A stretch of DNA of 64,000 bases from a bacterium (GCA_021372535.1 JAJFUH010000047.1:1-64000); one strand, 5' to 3'. Shown: positions 27,760-36,929, numbered from the stretch's first letter. Numbers and translations are program-made. Notes: generated by a model not told the origin, from the sequence alone.

Positions 27760-28872
27760 ATGGACTTGAAAACAGGAGCAGCGCCTTCAGAGCGGATTGC
27801 ATCGATCGACGCCCTGCGCGGTTTCGACATGTTCTGGATTATGGGAGCGGATTTTCTATTCAGAAAGCTGTTTACGCTGTCCGACAATCCTTTTTTCGTA
27901 AAAATCGGAGATCAGTTCGAGCATTCTGCATGGAACGGGTTTACGTTCGAGGACCTCATATTTCCGCTGTTTCTGTTTATCGTTGGTGTAGTTATGCCCT
28001 TCTCCCTGACAAAACGGCTCGACCGCGGCGAGTCGCGGAACCTGCTCTACCGTCACATCATCGTCCGGACCCTCGTTCTTCTGGCTTTCGGGCTGGTCTT
28101 TAACGGTTTCCTTGATTTCAGATTCGGAGCCATGCGGTATGCCGGGGTACTCCAGCGGATTGCCCTCTGTTATTTCTTCGCCGCCCTCATCGTCATGAAT
28201 ACCCGTGTCAGAGGCCAGGCCATATGGGCCGCCGGTATCCTCGTTTTTTACTGGGCTGTCATGATGCTTGTACCGGTGCCCGGGTACGGCGCCGGTGTAC
28301 TCACTCCGGAAGGGAATCTTGCTTCGTTCATCGATCAGCATCTTCTCCCGGGCAGATTCTGCTGCTTCCAGTACGGCGACAATGAAGGTATCCTGAGCAC
28401 CATTCCCGCAATCGCGACCACCCTCCTCGGCGTCCTGACCGGGCACTGGCTCAGGTCATCGGCGCCTGCTTCTCAGAAAGTCAGTTACATTTTCGGCGCC
28501 GGAGCGCTCTGTCTGGCTGCCGGTTCGGTCTGGAACGCTTTCTTTCCTGTCAACAAGCTCATCTGGACAAGCTCGTATGTCCTGTTCGCGGGCGGCTGGA
28601 GCCTTCTGCTTCTCGGACTGTTTTACTGGGTGATCGATATCCGTGGATATGGAAAATGGGCGTTCCCGCTCGTTATCATCGGCCTGAATCCGATTACTAT
28701 CTATATGGCGCAGCGGTTTTTCGATTTCGAGTCGGTGGCGAATATCTTCGTGCACGCTTTTACCGGTTCGATGGGCGATTTCCAGCCTGTCTTCATGACA
28801 GTATGCGTGCTTTTTGTCAAATGGCTGTTCCTCTATTTCCTCTTCCGTCAGAAGATATTCCTGAAAGTATGA
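27760..28872 (+). CDS. HGSNAT/DUF5009-family integral membrane acyltransferase
   Basis: 370 residues with about ten hydrophobic helices. The N-terminus has the family hallmark RIASIDALRGFDMFW, and the loop EHSAWNGFTFEDLIFPLFLF contains the conserved histidine (H55) expected to accept the acetyl group in heparan-alpha-glucosaminide N-acetyltransferase relatives. Bacterial members are thought to transfer acetyl groups from cytoplasmic acetyl-CoA to sugars across the membrane. The nearby GH3 gene on the same strand, 65 bases downstream, supports a glycan role (inference). Confidence 0.8.
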   Translation: MDLKTGAAPSERIASIDALRGFDMFWIMGADFLFRKLFTLSDNPFFVKIGDQFEHSAWNGFTFEDLIFPLFLFIVGVVMPFSLTKRLDRGESRNLLYRHIIVRTLVLLAFGLVFNGFLDFRFGAMRYAGVLQRIALCYFFAALIVMNTRVRGQAIWAAGILVFYWAVMMLVPVPGYGAGVLTPEGNLASFIDQHLLPGRFCCFQYGDNEGILSTIPAIATTLLGVLTGHWLRSSAPASQKVSYIFGAGALCLAAGSVWNAFFPVNKLIWTSSYVLFAGGWSLLLLGLFYWVIDIRGYGKWAFPLVIIGLNPITIYMAQRFFDFESVANIFVHAFTGSMGDFQPVFMTVCVLFVKWLFLYFLFRQKIFLKV

Positions 28873-28937
28873 CGGAAGTGAAAATATGGTAGAGTACTAT
28901 ATAGTGTAATCCCATTGAAAATAAGGAGTTCGAGAGT

Positions 28938-31613
28938 ATGATCAACTTCAGTTCCATTGCGCTCTGCTCGGTGTTTGCCATACTCTCCCTGCCGTTCTGT
29001 CTTGGACAGATACGGGCTGACGGGAATCCGCCGCTTATTCCTTTCAATGACCCGTCGCTTTCGCTTGAGAAAAGGGCGGGGGATATCGTTGCGCGAATGA
29101 CCATCGAGGAGAAGGTTTCCCAGATGATGAACAATGCCCCGGCGATAGACCGTCTGGGAATTCCCGCATATGACTGGTGGAACGAGTGTCTTCACGGAGT
29201 TGCGCGCGCCGGGAGGGCGACGGTTTTCCCGCAGGCTATCGGCCTTGCCGCCACGTGGGATACCGATCTCATGTACTGGGTAGCCACCGCGACATCGGAT
29301 GAAGCCCGCGCCAAACACCACGAATTCCTCCGCAAAGGCAAACGGGGCATGTACGAGGGGCTGACATTCTGGTCTCCCAATATCAACATCTTCCGTGACC
29401 CCCGATGGGGGCGCGGCATGGAAACCTACGGCGAGGACCCCTTTCTGACCGGAAGCATGGCTGTTCAGTTCATCAGGGGACTCCAGGGCGATAATCCGAA
29501 ATACCTGAAAGTCGTCGCCACCTCGAAACACTATGCGGTGCACAGCGGTCCCGAACCCGACCGTCACACCTTCGATGCCCGCATCGAGGAGCGCGATCTC
29601 CAGGAAACCTATCTTCCCCATTTCAGGATGAGTATCCTGGACGGCAAAGCATACTCCGTCATGGGCGCATACAACAGGTTCATGGGCGTTCCCTGCTGCG
29701 CGAGCGAACGTCTGCTCAAGAACATACTGAGGGATTCATGGGGATTCGACGGTTATGTCGTATCGGACTGCGGAGCTATCTATGATATCTTTCAAAATCA
29801 CAAGGTCGCGCGGACGCCTGCCGAGGCCGCGGCTATGGCGGTCAGGGCCGGTTGCGATCTGAACTGCGGCACGGTCTATGAAAATCTCGTCGAGGCGGTC
29901 AAACAGGGACTTGTCACCGAGCAGGAAATCGATACGGCGGTCAGGCGGCTGTTCACCGCCCGGCTGAAACTCGGCATGTTCGACCCGCCGGAGATGGTTC
30001 CGTATGCCGCTATTCCCTATTCCGTCGTTGACTGCACCAAACACCGGGAGCTGGCACTCGAAGCGGCGCGGAAATCGATTGTGCTCCTCAAAAATGACCG
30101 GAACGCGCTCCCTCTCAAAAAAGATATTCCCACAATCGCCGTTATCGGGCCGAATGCGGACGATGTCGAGGTTCTCCTCGGCAATTACAACGGCACACCG
30201 GTCGATCCGGTTACTCCGCTTCGCGGAATCCGCGAAAAAGTCTCGAAAAACACGAAAGTCGTCTATGCCCCGGGCTGCGAATGGGCAGAAAATCTCTACC
30301 GGTTCGAAGTCGTCCCCTCCACGGCGCTTTTCACCACCGAAGACGGGAAAAGGCGTAATGGTTTGCGGGCTGAATACTTCAATAACCGCGAGCTGAAAGG
30401 GAAACCGGCTCTCACACGTACCGACCCGCAGATCGATTTTACCTGGTGGGACGGCGCACCGCTCAAAGACTTCAACGACGATGATTTCGGTGTGCGCTGG
30501 ACGGGCGAACTCGTAGCACCTGTCACGGGAACCTATGCTCTCGGCGGAAACGGATTTTCCGGTTTTCGTATCTTTCTCGACGACAGGCAGCTTGTGACAT
30601 TCGAAAGCCCCTACCACCCGGTGACCGTGTACGAAAACGTCAACCTCGAAGCCGGGAAGTCATACCGGCTCAGGGTCGAGTTTTACGAAAAGCAGGGCGA
30701 TGCCCACATGAAACTGATCTGGAGCGTGCCCGCACGGGATTATAAAAAGGAGGCTGTCGATGCTGCGCGGCAGTCGGATGCGGTCATCATGGTAATGGGT
30801 CTTTCGCCCCGTCTCGAAGGAGAGGAGATGAAGGTTCAGGTCAAGGGATTCAAAGGCGGCGACCGTCTCGATATCAACCTTCCTGACATCCAGGAAGACC
30901 TCATCAGAACCATCAGCGCTCTCGGTAAGCCGACCGTGCTCGTGCTGCTCAACGGCAGCGCCGTTGCCGTAAACCAGGCGAACGACCTCGTACCCGCCAT
31001 CATCGAGGCATGGTATCCGGGCCAGGCGGCTGGAACGGCTATCGCCGATGTGCTCTTCGGCGACTGCAACCCCGCGGGGAGGCTCCCGGTCACGTTCTAC
31101 CGGTCGGTCGATCAGCTGCCGCCGTTCGGGGAATATGCCATGAAAGGCAGAACCTACCGTTATTTCACGGGCGATCCGCTCTATCCCTTCGGTCATGGGC
31201 TCAGTTATACATCCTTCTTGTATAGCGGTCTCACCCTGCCCAAGACGGCTGCTCCCGGGCAGGATGTCGCCGTTTCGGTGACCGTTACGAATACGGGCGC
31301 GATGGCAGGCGAGGAAGTCGTTCAGCTCTACCTCACCGATCTCGAAGCCTCCGCGCCGGTCCCCGTGAGATCGCTCTGCGGATTTCAGCGGATTTCCCTC
31401 AAACCCGGCGAAAAACAGGTCGTGAAATTCACCCTGAACCCCCGTCAGTTTTCGCTCATCGACACAGCGGACAGGCGGGTCATCGAGCCGGGAACGTTCG
31501 AGGTTGCGGCCGGCGGCAAACAGCCCGGTTTTTCCGGGTCTGCGGATGCCCCGACTACCGGAGTCGTCACCGGGCGCTTCACGGTTACAGGGAAGGTGAC
31601 GGAGATAGAGTAA
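28938..31613 (+). CDS. exported GH3 beta-glycosidase with inserted PA14 domain
   Basis: 891 residues, signal peptide (about residues 1-24). GH3 N-terminal barrel: KVSQMMNNAPAIDRLGIPAYDWWNE, SPNINIFRDPRWGRGMETYGEDP, KHYAVHSGPE, and the nucleophile D277 in YVVSDCGAIYD. The (alpha/beta)6 domain (SIVLLKNDRNALPLKK) is split by a PA14 insert (GLRAEYFNNRELKGKP..., FSGFRIFLDDRQLV...) and resumes at DAVIMVMGLSPRLEGEE. The C-terminus is a fibronectin-III-like domain. The WNE-LHGVAR motif near the start favours the beta-xylosidase/alpha-arabinosidase branch, which suits the ara operon upstream. GGAGTT upstream of the ATG supports the start. A terminator follows. Confidence 0.92.
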   Translation: MINFSSIALCSVFAILSLPFCLGQIRADGNPPLIPFNDPSLSLEKRAGDIVARMTIEEKVSQMMNNAPAIDRLGIPAYDWWNECLHGVARAGRATVFPQAIGLAATWDTDLMYWVATATSDEARAKHHEFLRKGKRGMYEGLTFWSPNINIFRDPRWGRGMETYGEDPFLTGSMAVQFIRGLQGDNPKYLKVVATSKHYAVHSGPEPDRHTFDARIEERDLQETYLPHFRMSILDGKAYSVMGAYNRFMGVPCCASERLLKNILRDSWGFDGYVVSDCGAIYDIFQNHKVARTPAEAAAMAVRAGCDLNCGTVYENLVEAVKQGLVTEQEIDTAVRRLFTARLKLGMFDPPEMVPYAAIPYSVVDCTKHRELALEAARKSIVLLKNDRNALPLKKDIPTIAVIGPNADDVEVLLGNYNGTPVDPVTPLRGIREKVSKNTKVVYAPGCEWAENLYRFEVVPSTALFTTEDGKRRNGLRAEYFNNRELKGKPALTRTDPQIDFTWWDGAPLKDFNDDDFGVRWTGELVAPVTGTYALGGNGFSGFRIFLDDRQLVTFESPYHPVTVYENVNLEAGKSYRLRVEFYEKQGDAHMKLIWSVPARDYKKEAVDAARQSDAVIMVMGLSPRLEGEEMKVQVKGFKGGDRLDINLPDIQEDLIRTISALGKPTVLVLLNGSAVAVNQANDLVPAIIEAWYPGQAAGTAIADVLFGDCNPAGRLPVTFYRSVDQLPPFGEYAMKGRTYRYFTGDPLYPFGHGLSYTSFLYSGLTLPKTAAPGQDVAVSVTVTNTGAMAGEEVVQLYLTDLEASAPVPVRSLCGFQRISLKPGEKQVVKFTLNPRQFSLIDTADRRVIEPGTFEVAAGGKQPGFSGSADAPTTGVVTGRFTVTGKVTEIE

Positions 31614-31651
31614 AAATCTTGTTGAATAATCCATGGTGCTGGCTTGTAGTA

Positions 31652-31699
31652 AAAGAGGGTGGTGAAAAGGTATCCTTTTCATGCGCCCTCTTTCTCTGT
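31652..31699 (+). terminator. two-step hairpin terminator after the GH3 gene
   Basis: Outer stem AAAGAGGG with CCCTCTTT and inner stem TGAAAAGG with CCTTTTCA around a 3-base loop, 38 bases after the GH3 stop. Confidence 0.65.
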
Positions 31700-31705
31700 C
31701 GTCAG

Positions 31706-31750
31706 ACAGGAAACTACATTGTACGTCAAATAATTGTACGTATTTCCTGT
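31706..31750. promoter_or_regulatory. inverted repeat upstream of the zinc-ribbon gene
   Basis: ACAGGAAA (31706-31713) is mirrored by TTTCCTGT (31743-31750), and the interior holds two direct copies of TTGTACGT (at 31720 and 31734). It ends 47 bases before the ATG at 31798. It could be an operator or a leader structure; nothing in the sequence decides which. Confidence 0.4.
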
Positions 31751-31797
31751 TCTGCAGGATGGTATGAAAATTTTATTCCCTCAATGAAAGGTCGATC

Positions 31798-31977
31798 ATG
31801 ATAGAATGTATCGAAAAAGAGGATGTGACACCCATCTGCCCGCACTGCAGCGAACTGGTTGATATGGTATGGTGCCGCTCGCTCGGAAGCGTGTTCGGGC
31901 GCCGCTATATTTACTTTTGTCCCCGATGCCGGAAAGTACTTGGCGTATCACATCGGAAAGGTTTCTGGATGGGATAA
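31798..31977 (+). CDS. 59-residue zinc-ribbon protein
   Basis: A short gene with AAAGG 7 bases upstream of its ATG. The protein has two CPxC knuckles (ICPHCSEL and FCPRCRKVLGVSHRK) separated by a VWCRSLGSVFGRRYIYF segment, the layout of a treble-clef or rubredoxin-like zinc ribbon. The stop TAA at 31975 is followed within 24 bases by a hairpin. Similar short zinc ribbons often bind nucleic acid or a protein partner, but no function can be assigned. No other gene explains this 538-bp gap. Confidence 0.65.
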   Translation: MIECIEKEDVTPICPHCSELVDMVWCRSLGSVFGRRYIYFCPRCRKVLGVSHRKGFWMG

Positions 31978-32000
31978 TGATTCGTCCCGCCTGAAAGATG

Positions 32001-32028
32001 AGATGAAACGCCGCCCGACGTTTCATCT
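32001..32028. terminator. hairpin between the zinc-ribbon gene and pruA
   Basis: A 10-bp perfect stem (AGATGAAACG with CGTTTCATCT) with an 8-base loop. The T tract is weak, so termination efficiency is uncertain. A GCCTTGTGCC-type motif follows near 32127. Confidence 0.5.
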
Positions 32029-32151
32029 CTGACTTTACCGTGAAACTATGCGTCTATCCCCGCCCATCAAGATTCCAGTTTTTTCCTGGTTTGGCTTCCT
32101 CTATATACTTTCTTATAAGTATCTTCCCCTTGTGCCTTCTGCCTTTCTTTT

Positions 32152-33783
32152 TCACTTTTCAGCCATGAAGGGATATCGGTAATTGACCGGGGGAAGGAAG
32201 GTTTCTTTGATAGCCCGCGGCGATATCCAGCGCTCGAGATTCAGCCAGCTTCCGGCTTTGTCGTTCGTTCCCGATGCGCGCGACCCGCCGAACGGCTGCT
32301 GGCCAACCACCGCTCCGGTCGGCTTGTCGTTGATGTAGAAATTCCCGGCGGCATTACGGAGAGCTTTCACCGCTTTCACAATGGCGAAGCGGTCCTGGGC
32401 GAAGATACCACCGGTAAGCCCGTAAGGACTTGTCGTATTACAGAGCTGGAGCGTTTCTTCGTACTGTTTTTCGGGGTAAACGTAAATTGTGACCACGGGG
32501 CCGAAAATCTCCTCGCACATGAGCTTCGAATGGGGATCTTTGCTTTCGACGACCGTCGGCTGGATAAAATACCCCTCCGAATCGTCATATGTCCCGCCGC
32601 AGAGTATTTTCATTGTAGGATCATTTTTTGCAAACTCGATGTATTCAGTGATCGTCTTGAAAGCATTACGGTCGATGACGGCGTTCATGTAGTTACTGAA
32701 ATCGCAGACATCGCCGACCTTTATCGTGGCGATCTCATCGAGCATCCGCTTCTTTACTTTCGGCCAGATATCGGACGGGATGTAAGCACGGCTCGATGCG
32801 GAGCATTTCTGGCCCTGGTACTCGAATGAGCCGCGGACGATCCCAGTGACGAGAGCGTCCAGATCGGCGGAACTGTGGGCAAAAATGAAGTCTTTGCCTC
32901 CTGTCTCTCCCACAATCCGGGGATATGAGTTGTATTTGCGTATGTCCGAGCCGATAGTATGCCAGATTGTTGAAAACACATAGGTTGACCCGGTGAAATG
33001 CACTCCGCCGAGATCGAGGTGATTGAGAATGGGAGGAGCTATGACCGGTCCCGGTCCGGGAATCATGTTGATAACGCCGTCCGGCATCCCGGCCTCTTTA
33101 AGCACCTGCATGATGTAGTATGACGGCAGCACCGCCGCCGACGATGGTTTCCAGACGACCGCATTGCCCATGAGCGCCGGTGCCGTAGGGAGATTCCCCG
33201 CAATCGATGTAAAATTGAACGGGGTAATGGCAAACACGAATCCTTCGAGCGGACGGTGTTCCATGTAGTTGAGGACATCTTTTGTGGAAATCGGCTGGTC
33301 GTCGTAAATCTCGGTCATGAAATACGGATTGAACCGCCAGAAATCGATCAGCTCGCATGCAGAGTCGATCTCGGCCTGATGGCAGGTCTTGCTCATGGAA
33401 AGCATGGTTGCCGCGTTGAGGGTCATGCGGTATTTCCCGGAGAGGAGTTCCGCCGCTTTCAGGAGCACTGTCGCCCGTGACGACCACTCCATCTCGCCCC
33501 AGGTAATCTTCGCCTCGTTCGCGGCAGTAATGGCCATCTCGGCTTCCCTGGTGCCTGCGCGATGGTAACGGCCTAGTACCTGCTTGAGATCATGCGGCGC
33601 CTTCATGTCAACCATGTCACCTGTCGTTACCTCACGGCCGCCGATGATGCAGGGGATTTCCATCGGATTGTCAAGCATTTCATTAAGCTTTGTCTTGAGC
33701 TCTTTACGTTCTTTTGTGCCCGGCGCATAGCTTAGTACCGGTTCGTTCTCAGGCTTGCGGATATGGAAGATTCCGTTAAACAT
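32152..33783 (-). CDS. pruA: 1-pyrroline-5-carboxylate (L-glutamate gamma-semialdehyde) dehydrogenase
   Basis: 543 residues from the ATG at 33783, which has AAGGGAGGAG directly upstream; the longer frame reaches 33846 but has no site. ALDH superfamily: TPFNFTSIAGNLPTAPA (residues 187-203), catalytic E293 in GETGGKDF and nucleophile C327 in YQGQKCSASSRAY, then FGPVVTIYVYP and the final PFGGSRASGTNDK. The size and N-terminus match the stand-alone P5C dehydrogenases that oxidise glutamate semialdehyde to glutamate with NAD+. No proline dehydrogenase gene is adjacent. Cytoplasmic. Confidence 0.9.
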   Translation of the reverse strand: MFNGIFHIRKPENEPVLSYAPGTKERKELKTKLNEMLDNPMEIPCIIGGREVTTGDMVDMKAPHDLKQVLGRYHRAGTREAEMAITAANEAKITWGEMEWSSRATVLLKAAELLSGKYRMTLNAATMLSMSKTCHQAEIDSACELIDFWRFNPYFMTEIYDDQPISTKDVLNYMEHRPLEGFVFAITPFNFTSIAGNLPTAPALMGNAVVWKPSSAAVLPSYYIMQVLKEAGMPDGVINMIPGPGPVIAPPILNHLDLGGVHFTGSTYVFSTIWHTIGSDIRKYNSYPRIVGETGGKDFIFAHSSADLDALVTGIVRGSFEYQGQKCSASSRAYIPSDIWPKVKKRMLDEIATIKVGDVCDFSNYMNAVIDRNAFKTITEYIEFAKNDPTMKILCGGTYDDSEGYFIQPTVVESKDPHSKLMCEEIFGPVVTIYVYPEKQYEETLQLCNTTSPYGLTGGIFAQDRFAIVKAVKALRNAAGNFYINDKPTGAVVGQQPFGGSRASGTNDKAGSWLNLERWISPRAIKETFLPPVNYRYPFMAEK

Positions 33784-34390
33784 GTGCTCCTCCCTTATAA
33801 AGATGAAATGCCGTAAATCAGTGAGGATCTTCTTGTGCGGCATCACAATACAGATATAGTTAATAAGGTGATCGAGCTGGTTACATGAAAATTCCCCCTT
33901 TTAAATTCCATAGCGCGGAACAGAAATTTTATCAGCGAATATAACTGACTTATACACGGATAGTTAGAATGTGCGATAACAGGAATATTCCAAAAGATAA
34001 AAAGCGTGTATGCCATTATGCAATACATTTTTTCACCGGGCTTCAGGATGACAATTAACACATTCTATTCACACGATTCAATGGAACGCGGATTTACGCA
34101 GACTGGATGGATATACACGGATTTGATATTTCTGATGTGAACGGCTGGTAATTACTAATGATAGTATATACAGTCTGTTATATCTATTTGTGTCTTAGTG
34201 ACTTTGTGGTAAAATATTTTCGTGAATAATACTCATGACCATAGATGGTCGATAAGAAGGGTGAAAAGTATTTTCAGATAAACAGAGAGCTTTTCTCCGT
34301 GCCCTCCGTGTCTCCGTGGTGAAATATTTCATGAGTATTTTCAGCGAAATCTCAGATAAATCAGGGATAGATGTAAACGATTAATAATTT
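33784..34390. other. 607-bp intergenic region with repeat-like sequence
   Basis: No coding frame I can support. It holds fragments such as GCGGATTTACGCAGACTGG and GGATATACACGG near 34085-34125 (similar to sequence near 42447-42475) and the CATGACCAT repeat described separately. Confidence 0.5.
34233..34330. repeat. CATGACCAT-GATGGTC / ATTTTCAGATAAA repeat, copy 1
   Basis: Shares an ordered series of blocks with 50757-50858: CATGACCATrGATGGTC, GAAAAGTATTTTCAGATAAA (or GAAAGTATTTTCAGATAAA), then CTCCGT and TCTCCGTGGT. A short extra piece, TTCATGAGTATTTTCAG, follows at about 34328, and a related piece lies at 51031. Confidence 0.6.
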
Positions 34391-35572
34391 CTATCGTGTT
34401 TTTGCAGTGGATAAAGGACTTTTACGGAGCATGAAAGTGAGGTATTCAGTACCTATAAATACTAATCCCGCAAGAACTTTCATCCATCTGAACACTTTTT
34501 TGGGAAGTGAAGGTTCATTGTCTTCTCCGGGTTGAAAACGGTCGATATACCCGATGCTGCGCAGCATCCATATCAGAAAACGGATCCTCGACCGTATGCC
34601 GCGCGAAGAATAAAACCGGTACGCGGTGAAACGGTCACGGGCATCAGATAACCATGATTTTCTGTTCCATTGCCTGAGAACATGTACGCACCACGATTCC
34701 CATTTCTCGAGCTCCTGTACATCCGGCACCCGATCGCATATGATACCGAAGTAACGGGAACAGGCATACTGCATACCAGTGAATATACCCGGCATCATAT
34801 CATAGATCGCCCGGTCATGAATGATTTCGTATGACAGAATTCCCCCTGAGTCGATGAGGTAAGCCAGTTCGATAAGCGAGTTCAGCCTTGGGAGATACGG
34901 CCTGTTCAAGGGATCGGAGCGCATGAGAATCCATGCGTGATCGGTATCGGAAGGAACGAGAGCGGGGACTCCCCATAGATTTACGCTCCATGCGTTTTCC
35001 CACATTGACTGCGACCATGTCCATGTTCCGGGGAGCATCGGATACGGCTCCGTGTGAATTTCGACAGCGGCTGCCCCGTCGGGATGTTTGAGAAGCGGTG
35101 CATGGTGTACCTGCCTGATACTCTCCCTGATTTCACCGTATCCTGCAGACCGGAGCACAGTGTCACATTCCGCTGCATCGCCGGCATGCACGAGCAGGTC
35201 GATATCGGCCATGAACCGGTATCCGAACGGAAAGAAACCCCTGATAAGCACCGCCGCGCCTTTCAGGAAGATGACGGGTATATTATGTTTGTCCATGAGT
35301 TCGGCGATGTTCCGCACTTGCAGAAGAAGCGCCGCCGACCGCTGTTTGTTCCGTTCGAATTCGGCGCTCAGGATATCCAGTACTTCCTTCGGGAATGAAG
35401 AGCCCCATTGTTCTATTGCCATGCGGGCCATCCATGGCGCGATTTTGAGCTTTCTCGCCAGGGACAGGAGCTGTTCACTGCTGTGCTGCACCCGCTCGGA
35501 AAGCGTCGAATATTCCGCACGGTCATCGAGGATATTCAACAGATAGCGGAATACGGGCTCACTGTCAACCAT
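34391..35572 (-). CDS. nucleotidyltransferase-family protein (NTP_transf_5-like), last gene of the PqqD/HprK-related cluster
   Basis: 393 residues. The nucleotidyltransferase core is IFLKGAAVLIRG (102-112) followed by RFMADIDLLV (119-128), giving the metal-binding D123-x-D125 pair. VEIHTEP further on supplies a third acidic residue. The rest is helical with a C-terminal hydrophobic stretch (VLAGLVFIGTEYLTFML). Proteins of this family occur beside PqqD-like and HprK-related genes and in some lasso-peptide clusters; the transferred group is not established. Its start overlaps the end of the glycosyltransferase gene by 8 bases, so it is the last gene of the operon. Confidence 0.75.
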   Translation of the reverse strand: MVDSEPVFRYLLNILDDRAEYSTLSERVQHSSEQLLSLARKLKIAPWMARMAIEQWGSSFPKEVLDILSAEFERNKQRSAALLLQVRNIAELMDKHNIPVIFLKGAAVLIRGFFPFGYRFMADIDLLVHAGDAAECDTVLRSAGYGEIRESIRQVHHAPLLKHPDGAAAVEIHTEPYPMLPGTWTWSQSMWENAWSVNLWGVPALVPSDTDHAWILMRSDPLNRPYLPRLNSLIELAYLIDSGGILSYEIIHDRAIYDMMPGIFTGMQYACSRYFGIICDRVPDVQELEKWESWCVHVLRQWNRKSWLSDARDRFTAYRFYSSRGIRSRIRFLIWMLRSIGYIDRFQPGEDNEPSLPKKVFRWMKVLAGLVFIGTEYLTFMLRKSPLSTAKTR

Positions 35573-36683
35573 CGCCGGTTTTCTCCGTTTTTCGCAGTTT
35601 CGCTGTGCACAAATCGTATTTCACACGGTATTCGATTTTTTCGGGATTCATGTCGAGGAGTGTTTTATAGCAGTCTTTCCCCCTGCGGTAATCGCCGAGA
35701 AGAAAGACGCTTTCGCCAAGGGCTTCACGGGCGTAATCGCCGAACAACTTTTCAGGGTAGGACATGGTTTTATCGTAGGTGCCCGTCTCCCCCCACGAGA
35801 TAAGCCGCTCGAAGCAGGGCACGGCTTCAGCGTGTCTGCCCTCGCGCATGAATTCCAGCCCTTGGTACCAGATGACGAAAGGATTTTCAGTGAAAAGCGA
35901 CGCGGCTTCATCGATGAGAGGACGCACAGGTGTGTTCCTTTCACGGGCGAGCTCGATTGCATCCGTGAACGCCACAATATCTGCCGCGGAAGGATGGCTC
36001 TTTCCCCGGACGATGGAAAGCGCCGTTTCAAGCTCGATGTCCGCTCCCCGGGTATCTCCGGCTGTACGCAGACAGAGGGCGTAATGACGATGATTGTTCG
36101 CATTGCCGGGATCGCGTTCCAGTTCCCTGGCAAGAAGCGGCAGATATCTCGTATGTTTCGACGTCTGATCGCCTTCGTATCCATCATGGAGAACAGTCAG
36201 GGGGAGTATCCCGAATTCGGGAGCATCGTTGTGCAGTAATCGTCGAAGCGAGGGGAAAACCGACTCGTGGATGATGCCCTCGAATCTGAGGGCGGGATTA
36301 TTCGGAAAGATACGGAGAGTCCGATACGGCGTCCAGTCCGTGAGGGGACGGTGATATACCTGCCAGCCGGCACCGTTCTTGCCTGCGAGGAGCGACCGGA
36401 CTGAGGTTATATTTTCACAGATCACCCATTCATCGGCATCTATGCTGAAAATCCATCGCCCCGACGCCTGTGGAAGCACAGCATTTCGTGCCTTCGAGAA
36501 ATCATGTTCCCACGGAACCTCAATAATCCGGGCTCCGCGGTCATGTGCAAGGGAAGCGGTGCGGTTATCGGGGCAGGTAATTCCGACGACAATATCTTCC
36601 GCCAGCCCCGTGAGAGAATCGAGGCACCGTTCTAAAGAAGCCTCTTCATCCCGAACTATCAAACAGGCAGAAAGGAGTGGCAT
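35565..36683 (-). CDS. GT2 glycosyltransferase with C-terminal TPR-like repeats
   Basis: 372 residues. GT-A fold family 2: SACLIVRDEEASLERCLDSL at residues 5-24, then FSKARN, and the metal-binding SIDADEW (80-86). From about residue 190 the chain is helical with TPR character (NNHRHYALCLRTAGDTRGADIELETAL, FMREGRHAEAVPCFERLISWG, LLGDYRRGKDCYKTLLDMNP). The same GT2-plus-TPR layout is seen in peptide S/O-glycosyltransferases such as SunS and in many cell-surface transferases. Here it sits 63 bases downstream of a 60-residue peptide gene, which makes the peptide a conceivable acceptor (inference). Confidence 0.78.
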   Translation of the reverse strand: MPLLSACLIVRDEEASLERCLDSLTGLAEDIVVGITCPDNRTASLAHDRGARIIEVPWEHDFSKARNAVLPQASGRWIFSIDADEWVICENITSVRSLLAGKNGAGWQVYHRPLTDWTPYRTLRIFPNNPALRFEGIIHESVFPSLRRLLHNDAPEFGILPLTVLHDGYEGDQTSKHTRYLPLLARELERDPGNANNHRHYALCLRTAGDTRGADIELETALSIVRGKSHPSAADIVAFTDAIELARERNTPVRPLIDEAASLFTENPFVIWYQGLEFMREGRHAEAVPCFERLISWGETGTYDKTMSYPEKLFGDYAREALGESVFLLGDYRRGKDCYKTLLDMNPEKIEYRVKYDLCTAKLRKTEKTGDG

Positions 36684-36746
36684 CGGTTCTCTTTATCCTG
36701 CATATAATCTGAAGCGTTGTCTTTTCAGGCCGGGTTTTCCGCGCCA

Positions 36747-36929
36747 TCAAATCGGGCTCACGGGGGGTGCCGCTACTTTTTTATCCGATGCCGCCTCTGC
36801 GTCCGGTGTGGACAGGCCTTTCATCGAAAACGACTGAACCACCGGAACCGTAAAAACAGTTGCAGCAGCTACCTTTTTCAGGAATGCGCGCTTGCCTGCA
36901 TCGATTTTCTTCAAAGAATCATCCGACAT
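36747..36929 (-). CDS. 60-residue candidate precursor/substrate peptide
   Basis: A strong GAGGAGG site lies 8-10 bases before the ATG, inside the 3' end of the HprK-related gene (19-bp overlap). The peptide has a charged N-terminus, a Tat-like KRAFLKK motif, a hydrophobic stretch (VAAATVFTVPVV), a QSFSMKGLS junction and a small, Ser/Thr/Asp/Ala/Pro-rich tail (TPDAEAASDKKVAAPPVSPI). The layout resembles leader plus core, or a Tat-type exported small protein. Position between a kinase and a glycosyltransferase suggests it is what they modify. Function is not demonstrated, and I know of no named family I can assign with confidence. Confidence 0.7.
   Translation of the reverse strand: MSDDSLKKIDAGKRAFLKKVAAATVFTVPVVQSFSMKGLSTPDAEAASDKKVAAPPVSPI

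Noticed and set aside
30660-31682. Antisense open frame of 340 codons over the GH3 gene
   Set aside because: Arg/Asp-rich low-similarity sequence without a binding site; the sense frame has all GH3 motifs.
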